Origin: Roseovarius sp.
Lineage (GTDB): Bacteria > Pseudomonadota > Alphaproteobacteria > Rhodobacterales > Rhodobacteraceae
Length of the DNA: 64,000 bases
Assembly: GCA_027493545.1 (NCBI GenBank)
Contig: JAOSKR010000001.1
Coordinates: 214,001 to 278,000, forward strand
Direction of reading: 5' to 3'
The notes beneath the pieces were generated by a model. That model worked only from the letters and a program-made list of their open reading frames with translations, made no database searches and had not been told where the DNA came from. Positions 57,708 to 64,000 of this stretch are shown here, in pieces. The position numbers were made by a program, and so were the translations under genes. How positions within the stretch are numbered: position 1 is the first letter of the stretch; the number at the start of each line of letters is the position of its first letter.

Positions 57708-59930
57708 ATGGTAAGTACAAGTAAAATCCTGACGGTTTCCTACGGCACCTTCTCGTGTACTCTGGAGGGGTTTGACGACTCGTTCGAAACGATGAAAGCG
57801 ATCGCCGAATATTTCCGCGACCTCGCCGCCGACGACCGTTATTTCGGCGCCGAGCCGCCGACCCCGGATGCCGAGATGCTCGCCCGCATCGCCGAGCGCG
57901 AAATCTCCCGCCATGTCGAGGCCCGCCGCGACGAGACCGGCATCGTGCTGCGGGCGACGCCGCTACCCGGCGCGCCGGGTCGGGCCGTGGAGCCCGCCGC
58001 AGAAGAGGTTGCCGCCGAAGGGCCCGGCATCGAAGACGCTGCCCCCGACACCGCTGCCCCCGACACCGCTGCCCGGGACGAGGTTGCCCGGGACGAGATC
58101 GCCCAGGAAGAGGTCGCTGCCGAAAGGACCGCTGCCGATGAGGCTGCCCATGAAATCCCGGAAGTGACGGCTGAAACGGCCGCGGACACCGCGACCGCCG
58201 AAACGGTTGCCGAAGAATATCCGTCGGACACCGCCGAGGCCGCGGATGATGACCCCGCGGATGCACCCATCGCCTTCGACGATCTGCCCGGCCCGGACGC
58301 GGACGCAGCGCAGACCGCGCCATCCGAGATCGCCACGCCGGAACCCGACGATACGCTTGTGCGGCCCGGCCCGGACGCCGGCGACGACAGCGACAGCGAC
58401 AGCGTCGCCGCCCGGCTGCGCCGCATCCGCTCGGTCGTGGCCCGCTCCGGCGCCCGCTACGGCAGCGACTACTCCGAGGACGAACACGCGCAGGATTTCC
58501 TCGCCCGCACGGCGGCCGAACTCGGGGCGACCCTGGGCGCGGAGGACGTGCCCGAACCCGAGGCGCCGTCGGACGAGCCGTCGGACGACCGGACCGAATT
58601 CGCCGATGGCGCGACCGGCTGGGACGCGATGGAGGACTGGGACGACGAGAGCGCGGAAACGGTCGATGACGCGGCCGATGAAGAGGATGTGCTCGGCGGC
58701 CTTGCCACCCGGCTGGCCGAGGAGACGCAGGCGGCCGACGCCGCCGGCACCGACGAGGCCGGTGAAACCGACGAGGACGACGACGACTATCTCGATGACG
58801 ACCTCTCCGAGGATACGCTGTCGCAGCTTCTCGCCGATGCGATGCCGCAAGACGAGCTTTCCGATGCGGTCGATACGGCCGCGGAGGCGCCGGCCGACGC
58901 CGAATCCCCCGCCCATGCGCACGTCCTCAAGGTGAAGCGCAGCGAGTTCGAGGCCACCATCGCACTGGGCGGATACGAGGAAATCCCCGACAAGGCCGTC
59001 GAACCCGCGACCGATGCATCCGACCAGACTGCGCTCAGCCCCGAGGAAGAGGCCGAGTTGCAGCGCGAACTGGCCGAGGTCGAGGCCGAGCTGGCCGGAC
59101 CCGCCGAAGAGGTCGAAGAGGCCGAAGAGCATGGCGCGGATGCCACCGCCAACATCTTCGATAGTGAAGAGGATGACGAGACCGACAGCGCGCTGCCCTA
59201 CGACCGGCCGGCCGAACAGGGTCGCGGCGCGCATCTGCACGCCAGCGGCGCCGACAGCGATGCCGCACGCATCTTCGAGGAGGCCGAGACCAAGTTCGAG
59301 GCTCCCGACTCCAGCCGCCGCCGAAATGCCATCCAGCACCTGCGTGCCGCGGTTGCCGCCTCCAGGGCGGAAGTCCGCGCCGGCCACCGGCTGGAACCCG
59401 ATGCCGGCGAACAGCAGGCCGCCTACCGCTCGGACCTGGCGCAGGTGGTGCGCCCGCGCCGGCCGCAAGCCACCGGAGTCGATCGCGCCGCGCGCGCGCC
59501 CCGTCCCGAAGAGACGCGCCCGGCGCCGCTCAAGCTGGTTGCCGAACAGCGCATCGACACCCCGCGCGAGCCGGTGCGTCCGCGCCGCGTATCGGCGGCG
59601 CAGATGGCGGCCGCGGCGGCGACCGAGGCCGCCGCCACCGATGCCGGCTTCGCCGATTTCGCCGAAGAGATCGGCGCCGCCGACCTTCCCGACCTGCTCG
59701 AGGCCGCCGCTGCCTACATGGTCGATATCGAGGGGCGCGAGCAGTTTTCGCGACCGATGCTGATGGGCAAGCTCAAGGAAGCCACAGGCGCGGCGTTCTC
59801 GCGCGAGGACGGGTTGCGCTCGTTCGGGCACCTGCTGCGCCACGGCAAGCTGCAAAAGCTCACGGGCGGTCGCTTCACCGTCACCGAACACACTGAATTC
59901 CGGGATCGGGCGCGGCGCGCGGCGGGCTGA
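57708..59930 (+). CDS. Long acidic protein with conserved ends, function unknown
   Basis: 740-aa protein without signal peptide or membrane helix. The N-terminal ~75 residues (MVSTSKILTVSYGTFSCTLEGFDDSFETMKAIAEYFRDL...RYFGAEPPTPDAEMLARIAE) look like a compact, well-conserved domain. The C-terminal ~90 residues (LPDLLEAAAAYMVDIEGREQFSRPMLMGKLKE, FSREDGLRSFGHLLRHGKLQKLTGGRFTV) form a second, helical, basic domain. Between them lie about 500 residues very rich in Asp, Glu and Ala, plus a coiled-coil-like Glu/Ala stretch (~residues 445-480) and a basic Arg-rich part (~residues 540-640). The start ATG at 57708 is chosen because upstream codons lack similarity. I know the N- and C-ends only as conserved Rhodobacteraceae hypothetical sequence. 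Frame intact over 2.2 kb, unlike its neighbours. Confidence 0.8.
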   Translation: MVSTSKILTVSYGTFSCTLEGFDDSFETMKAIAEYFRDLAADDRYFGAEPPTPDAEMLARIAEREISRHVEARRDETGIVLRATPLPGAPGRAVEPAAEEVAAEGPGIEDAAPDTAAPDTAARDEVARDEIAQEEVAAERTAADEAAHEIPEVTAETAADTATAETVAEEYPSDTAEAADDDPADAPIAFDDLPGPDADAAQTAPSEIATPEPDDTLVRPGPDAGDDSDSDSVAARLRRIRSVVARSGARYGSDYSEDEHAQDFLARTAAELGATLGAEDVPEPEAPSDEPSDDRTEFADGATGWDAMEDWDDESAETVDDAADEEDVLGGLATRLAEETQAADAAGTDEAGETDEDDDDYLDDDLSEDTLSQLLADAMPQDELSDAVDTAAEAPADAESPAHAHVLKVKRSEFEATIALGGYEEIPDKAVEPATDASDQTALSPEEEAELQRELAEVEAELAGPAEEVEEAEEHGADATANIFDSEEDDETDSALPYDRPAEQGRGAHLHASGADSDAARIFEEAETKFEAPDSSRRRNAIQHLRAAVAASRAEVRAGHRLEPDAGEQQAAYRSDLAQVVRPRRPQATGVDRAARAPRPEETRPAPLKLVAEQRIDTPREPVRPRRVSAAQMAAAAATEAAATDAGFADFAEEIGAADLPDLLEAAAAYMVDIEGREQFSRPMLMGKLKEATGAAFSREDGLRSFGHLLRHGKLQKLTGGRFTVTEHTEFRDRARRAAG
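58038..58067 (+). repeat. Two perfect 15-bp tandem repeats in the acidic protein gene
   Basis: The unit GCTGCCCCCGACACC is repeated exactly at 58038-58052 and 58053-58067, with a third diverged copy (GCTGCCCGGGACGAG) and a fourth (GTTGCCCGGGACGAG) following. They encode Ala-Pro-Asp-Thr-Ala and Ala-Arg-Asp-Glu repeats in the disordered linker, suggesting growth of this region by slippage. Confidence 0.8.
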
Positions 59931-59967
59931 CGGCGCGGCGATGGCCGGGGCCGCGCACGGTGCCCGC

Positions 59968-61026
59968 CTACGCCTGCCCCCATTCCTCGGACTGCATCTC
60001 GCGCAGGCGGCTGGCGGTGCGCACAAACTCGAAACTGCCCTCGCCCTCGACGTAGAGGAATTCCGGCTCAGCCGCGGCTGAGCATATCAGCCGCACCCCG
60101 GCCTCGTAGAGCGCGTCGATGAGGGTGACGAAGCGTTTCGCCTCGTTGAAGTTCGACCGCGACAGTTGCGGGATGTTCTCCAGCACCAGCACCCGCACCG
60201 CCCCCGCCAGCGCCAGATAGTCGGCCGGCCCCAGCGCCGCGCCGCACAGGTCATAGAAACCCGCCCGCGCGACGCCGTTGTGAAAGGCCGGGATCGTCAC
60301 CTCGCGCTTGTTCACGACCATCGTGTGCGGCGCGCCCGCGCCGCCGGTCAGCTCCTGCCAGATGGCCCCGATACGTGCCCGCGCGGCGGCATCGGCGGGG
60401 GTGAACCAGCGCTCTTCGCCCAACAGCCGGTCCTGGCGATAATCGGTGGGCCCCGCCATTTCGCGCACCGCCATCCGCGTCTTAATGAGATCGATGAAGG
60501 GCAGGAAAAGCTGGCGGTTGAGCCCGTTCTTGTAAAGCTCGTCCGGGGCCCGGTTCGAGGTCGTGACCACCACCACCCCGGCGGCGAAGAGCGCCTCGAA
60601 AAGCCGCCCCACGATCATCGCGTCGGTGATGTCGGTAATCTGCATCTCGTCGAAGGCCAGCAGCCGCACCTGCCCGGACACCGATTTCGCCACCGGCGCC
60701 AGCGCATCCTCGACCCCGCGGGCGCGCGCCGCGTGCATCCCGGCGTGGATTTCCTGCATGAAGGCATGAAAATGCACCCGCCGGTTGGGCACCGAAAGCG
60801 TGGCGACAAAAAGATCCATCAGCATCGACTTGCCGCGCCCGACCCCGCCCCAGAGATAGAGCCCCAGGGGCGGTGCCGGCGCCTTGCGCAGCCATCCCGC
60901 GCGGCGCGGCGCGGCCAGCCCGGCGCGGATGCGCTCGAACTCGGGCAGCACGGCCTCCTGTGCGGGATCGCGGGTCAGCGCGCCCTCGGCCACGAGGCGG
61001 TTGTATCGTTCCGGCAGGGTTTCCAT
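59968..61026 (-). CDS. zapE: AFG1/ZapE-type ATPase
   Basis: 352-aa AAA+-like ATPase of the AFG1/ZapE family; E. coli ZapE acts at the division ring, and mitochondrial AFG1 in protein quality control. Walker A is LWGGVGRGKSMLMD (residues ~79-92), Walker B is LLAFDEMQITDITDAM, sensor TTSNRAPDELYKNGLNR, and FLPFIDLIK follows. The start ATG 61026 (METLPERYNRLV) fits the family N-terminus better than an upstream ATG. Convergent with the acidic-protein gene, 37 bases apart. Confidence 0.92.
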   Translation of the reverse strand: METLPERYNRLVAEGALTRDPAQEAVLPEFERIRAGLAAPRRAGWLRKAPAPPLGLYLWGGVGRGKSMLMDLFVATLSVPNRRVHFHAFMQEIHAGMHAARARGVEDALAPVAKSVSGQVRLLAFDEMQITDITDAMIVGRLFEALFAAGVVVVTTSNRAPDELYKNGLNRQLFLPFIDLIKTRMAVREMAGPTDYRQDRLLGEERWFTPADAAARARIGAIWQELTGGAGAPHTMVVNKREVTIPAFHNGVARAGFYDLCGAALGPADYLALAGAVRVLVLENIPQLSRSNFNEAKRFVTLIDALYEAGVRLICSAAAEPEFLYVEGEGSFEFVRTASRLREMQSEEWGQA

Positions 61027-61167
61027 CGGCCCCGCATACCCCGGCCCGGCGCCCAAGGAAAGTGCCGCCCCCTGCCGGCCGTCATTCCCGCAAGCGGCCG
61101 GTACGAAAGGCGAATTGACGCCGCTCCGTCTGCGGTTAATCTGCCCCGGTCGCCGCAGGAGCCCCCG

Positions 61168-62405
61168 ATGGCCAGACCCGCCCCCTCTTCACGCCGGTGC
61201 TGATCGCGGGCTGCGTGATCATGCTGGTGTCGTTCGGCATCCGCGCCTCGTTCGGCGTGTTCCAGATCCCCATCGCGGACCAGTTCGGCTGGCTCAGGGT
61301 CGAATTCTCGATGGCCATCGCCATCCAGAACCTCGCCTGGGGCATCGGGCAGCCGCTCTTCGGCGCGCTGGCCGAGCGGATCGGCGACCGCAAGGCAATC
61401 GTTCTGGGCGCGGTGGTCTATGCGGCCGGGCTGGTGCTGTCGTCGTTCGCGGTCTCGCCGCAGGCGCATCAGGCCTACGAGGTGCTGGTGGGGTTCGGCA
61501 TCGCCGGCACCGGCTTTGGCGTCATCCTCGCCGTGGTCGGGCGCGCCAGTTCCGACGCGAATCGCTCGATGAGCCTTGGCATCGCCACCGCTGCCGGCTC
61601 GGGCGGGCAGGTGGTCGGCCCCCCGGTGGCCGAGGCGCTGTTGTCGGTGATGAGTTGGCAGATGGTGTTTCTCACCTTCGCCGCCGCCATCCTCGCCACG
61701 CTGATGATGCTGCCGCTGATGCGCGCGCCGGCCCAGGCCACGCGCCTCGAGCTCGAGGAAAGCATGGGGGCGATCCTCGGCCGCGCCTTCCGCGATCCCT
61801 CCTACACGCTGATCTTTCTCGGCTTTTTCTCGTGCGGTTATCAGCTGGCCTTCGTCACCGCGCATTTTCCGGCCTTCGTGACCGAGATGTGCGGCCCGAT
61901 CGCGCCCGGCAGCATGCTGCATTCGATGGGGGTCACCACCACCTCGGCGCTGGGAGCGGTGGCGATCGCGGTGATCGGGCTGGCCAATATCGCCGGCACG
62001 CTGACGGCAGGCTGGCTCGGCAATCATTTCCCGCGCAAATACCTGCTGGCGGCGATCTATACCGCGCGCACCCTCGTTGCGGCGGCCTTCATCCTGACGC
62101 CGATGACCCCGGCGACGGTGCTGCTCTTCTCGGTTTCGATGGGGGCGCTGTGGCTGGCCACGGTGCCGCTGACCTCGGGTCTCATCGCCCATCTTTACGG
62201 GCTGCGCTACATGGGCACGCTTTACGGCATCGTCTTTTTCAGCCACCAGCTCGGCAGTTTCCTGGGGGTCTGGCTGGGCGGTAGGATGTACGACATCTAC
62301 GGCAACTACACCGCCGTCTGGTGGGTCGGAGTCGGCGTCGGCGCCTTTTCGGCGGCGGTGCACCTGGCGGTGCGCGAGGACCGGACCGAGCCGCTGGCGG
62401 CCTGA
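61168..62405 (+). CDS. MFS transporter (frame break near the start)
   Basis: Major facilitator superfamily transporter of about 412 aa with 12 predicted helices. Visible features: VLIAGCVIMLVSFGIRASFGVFQIPI (helix 1), AERIGDRKAIVLGAVVYAAG (cytoplasmic loop 2-3 with GxxxDRxG-like pattern), and TAGWLGNHFPRKYLL (loop 8-9). It resembles the oxalate/formate or monocarboxylate-type MFS members, but the substrate is not readable. A better start than the internal GTG at 61197 is ATG 61168 with GCAGGAG at 61155-61161, giving MARPAPLFTPVLIAG if one base is removed from the CCCCC run near 61181-61185. Confidence 0.85.
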
Positions 62406-62418
62406 CGGACGGCCACGA

Positions 62419-63336
62419 TCAGTGTCTGGCCCGCCAAGTGTCTAGGATATAGCGGCTGGTCATCAGGTCGAGATGCGCGCCGCCGCCGTTCTTGAAGAGC
62501 GTGATCTCGTCGTCGCTTTCGCGGCGGAACCTGTCCGGTTCATAATGATCGGCCACCAGGTCGGAGCGCGCGATGGTGCCGGCCTCGAGCGGGATCCTGA
62601 TCTCGCCGATATGGCCCACCGTGGTGTCGTAGCTATCGACAAAAAGGCGCGCGCGCCGCAATGCCTCGTCATCGGCCTCGCGCATGTCGGGGCGGTAGGC
62701 GCCGATGAGGTCGATATGCTGGCCCGGACGCAGCCACGCGCCGCGGATGAGCGGCTCGGTCGACATGATGGCCGAGGTCACGATGTCGGCCGCCCGCACC
62801 GCCCCCTCCAGATCGTCCGCCACTTCCAGCCCGGCACAATCCTCCGCCATCGCCTCGGCGTTGGAGCGGGTGCGGTTCCAGACCGTGAAACGCGCCTCGG
62901 GAAAGGCGGCGCCGTAAGCCTGAAAGAGCGACCGCCCGACCGTGCCCGCGCCCACGATCAGGATGTCGCGGCTGTCGGGCCGCGCCAGCCGGGTGGCGGC
63001 ATAAAGGCTGTCGCCCGCGGTCTTCCACTTGGTCACGAGGTGAAAGTCGATCACCGCCTCGAGCGCACCGTCAGCGTCGGCAAAGACGCAGACCGCGCCA
63101 TTGATCATCGGCCGGCCGTTTTCGGGATTGCCGGGAAAGACCGTGGCCGATTTCACCGCCAGCCCCATGCCGTCGATCCACGCCGCCCGCGACAGGAGCG
63201 TGTCGGGATCGCGGTAAAGGAAGGTATCTCCGATCTCGGCCCTGGGCAGGTCGTGCCCGGCCCTCAGGGCGGCGCAGAGCGCCATCCAGTCGAGACCCGC
63301 CTCGCCCTCGTCAAAGGGAATGATGGTGACGCTCAT
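62419..63336 (-). CDS. Ornithine cyclodeaminase / mu-crystallin family protein
   Basis: 305-aa NAD(P)-binding protein of the OCD/mu-crystallin family. Family features: FLYRDPDTLLSRAAWI, GLAVKSATVFPGNPENGRP with the substrate lysine, RLARPDSRDILIVGAGTVGRSLFQAY (GxGxxG cofactor loop), FTVWNRTRSNAEAM, STEPLIRGAWLRPGQHIDLIGAYRPDMREAD. Members deaminate ornithine, reduce ketimines or act as alanine/lysine dehydrogenases; which applies here is not clear. Its start overlaps the HAD phosphatase stop by four bases, so the two are coupled. Confidence 0.87.
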   Translation of the reverse strand: MSVTIIPFDEGEAGLDWMALCAALRAGHDLPRAEIGDTFLYRDPDTLLSRAAWIDGMGLAVKSATVFPGNPENGRPMINGAVCVFADADGALEAVIDFHLVTKWKTAGDSLYAATRLARPDSRDILIVGAGTVGRSLFQAYGAAFPEARFTVWNRTRSNAEAMAEDCAGLEVADDLEGAVRAADIVTSAIMSTEPLIRGAWLRPGQHIDLIGAYRPDMREADDEALRRARLFVDSYDTTVGHIGEIRIPLEAGTIARSDLVADHYEPDRFRRESDDEITLFKNGGGAHLDLMTSRYILDTWRARH

Positions 63337-63953
63337 GCCGTGTCCTCCGCTTGCAGCAGCCCGCAGTCACGCAAAGACTGCGCCAGCCCGTCGGCGCCGT
63401 CAAACAGATGCGTTTGCCAGCCCAGCGCGGCCGCCGCGGCGATGTTGCCGGCCCGGTCGTCGGTGAATAAGAGACGTTCGGGCGCGATGCCGCAGTCAGC
63501 CTCGAGCGCGGCGTAGATTTCCGGGTCGGGCTTGGCCATCCCCATCTCGCCCGAGATGTAGCGTCGGTCGAATTCGGCCAGGAACGGGAACCGCGCGACG
63601 CTGAGCGGAAAATTGGCGGCGCCGAAGTTGCTCAGCGCAAAGACCGGCACGCCCCGCGCCCTGAGCGCCCGCAGGATCGCCACCGAGCCGGGGATTTCGG
63701 GGCTCGCGATGTCGCACCAGCACTCGCGAAAGCGCATGATCTCGGCGCGCCAGCGGGGATGCCGGGTGGCGATCTCCCCGATCACCCCGGCGAAATCGCC
63801 GCCGCTGTCGATCCGGGTCATCATCCCATGAACATCCACCTCGGCGAACAGCTCGCGCCGCCGCGCCCGGCCGATGACGCGGTCGAAATATCGCTCCGGC
63901 TGCCACTCGATCAGCACATTGCCGATGTCGAAGATCACCGCGTCAACTGCCAT
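63333..63953 (-). CDS. HAD-IA family phosphatase/hydrolase
   Basis: 206-aa haloacid-dehalogenase-type hydrolase, subfamily IA. Motif I VIFDIGNVLIEW (Asp nucleophile), motif II FALSNFG, motif III lysine in MAKPDPEIYAALE, motif IV LLFTDDRAGNIAAAAALGW. It is similar to YihX-like sugar-phosphate phosphatases. First gene of a two-gene unit with the ornithine cyclodeaminase-family gene, with overlapping ATGA. The right end of the window is 47 bases upstream of its ATG; no promoter is evident there. Confidence 0.88.
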   Translation of the reverse strand: MAVDAVIFDIGNVLIEWQPERYFDRVIGRARRRELFAEVDVHGMMTRIDSGGDFAGVIGEIATRHPRWRAEIMRFRECWCDIASPEIPGSVAILRALRARGVPVFALSNFGAANFPLSVARFPFLAEFDRRYISGEMGMAKPDPEIYAALEADCGIAPERLLFTDDRAGNIAAAAALGWQTHLFDGADGLAQSLRDCGLLQAEDTA

Positions 63954-64000
63954 GGCCGTCCCCTGCCGCCTGCCCCGGTTCAGCCCCCGCCGGAACCGGC

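Noticed and set aside
57963-60026. Long minus-strand frame opposite the acidic protein
   Set aside because: It mirrors the acidic codons as Arg/Gly/Val-rich sequence without motifs; the plus-strand protein has conserved ends and a normal start.
1-64000. CRISPR arrays, tRNA, rRNA, prophage or transposase genes
   Set aside because: None was recognised: no regularly spaced repeats, no cloverleaf with a T-loop motif in the gaps, and no integrase or transposase motifs in any frame.

Overview
The window is 64 kb of GC-rich DNA that reads as the chromosome of an aerobic or facultative alphaproteobacterium, most likely Rhodobacteraceae/Paracoccaceae (the Roseobacter-Rhodobacter group). Pointers are the small aa3-type cytochrome oxidase subunit IV, the fused MrpA-MrpB antiporter subunit, the heparinase-purH-lspA-DUF3035-M16-M16 order, a LexA-type GTTC-N7-GTTC site in front of uvrD, and an IalB-like periplasmic protein. 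No rRNA, tRNA, CRISPR array, phage or transposase gene was seen; most of it looks like core genome.

Layout. 0-5.6 kb: beta-oxidation pair (bifunctional enoyl-CoA hydratase/3-hydroxyacyl-CoA dehydrogenase and thiolase), an IclR regulator and a class III aminotransferase. 5.7-11.8 kb: six-gene Mrp-type Na+/H+ antiporter operon (mrpAB-C-D-E-F-G). 11.7-13.8 kb: hutC-hutF of histidine catabolism on the minus strand with a palindromic operator. 13.9-16.2 kb: SRAP (abasic-site) protein, a lipoate-ligase-like protein and a fumarylacetoacetase-family hydrolase. 16.4-22 kb: tamA-tamB, for outer-membrane biogenesis. 22.4-25.9 kb: uvrD helicase under a LexA-type box, divergent from serB. 26-29.3 kb: TPP riboswitch with a ribosome-site-sequestering hairpin controlling thiBPQ thiamine import. 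29.4-32.8 kb: EF-hand protein, asparaginase, IalB-like protein and tsaC. 32.9-35.9 kb: DmdC-like acyl-CoA dehydrogenase, MBL hydrolase and the oxidase subunit. 36-43.2 kb: heparinase-like protein, purH, lspA, a lipoprotein and two M16 proteins. 43.2-46.2 kb: an NsrR-like Rrf2 regulator divergent from ubiT-ubiU-ubiV, the O2-independent ubiquinone hydroxylation genes. 46.5-53.8 kb: degP, DUF2065, hflC, hflK, gor, rpiA and a dihaem cytochrome c, all on the minus strand. 54-57.6 kb: a badly damaged stretch with remnants of a lipid A oxidase-like barrel, L-serine dehydratase, half a DMT transporter and thiamine pyrophosphokinase. 57.7-64 kb: a long acidic protein of unknown function, zapE, an MFS transporter, an ornithine cyclodeaminase-family protein and a HAD phosphatase.

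A caution covers the whole window. At least 22 recognisable genes are broken by single-base frame changes, often in short homopolymers, while codon-level similarity continues on the other side. This fits uncorrected sequencing indels better than gene decay, so such genes are annotated across the break. Between about 53.9 and 57.5 kb the rate rises sharply and sdaA runs directly into the middle of a transporter gene; that join is either a real deletion or a faulty assembly.

The items most worth a second look are the NsrR/UbiTUV pairing (with a UbiU lacking one expected cysteine), the acidic two-domain protein at 57.7-59.9 kb, the hairpin-rich palindromic element at 22.26-22.39 kb, and the translational TPP riboswitch.
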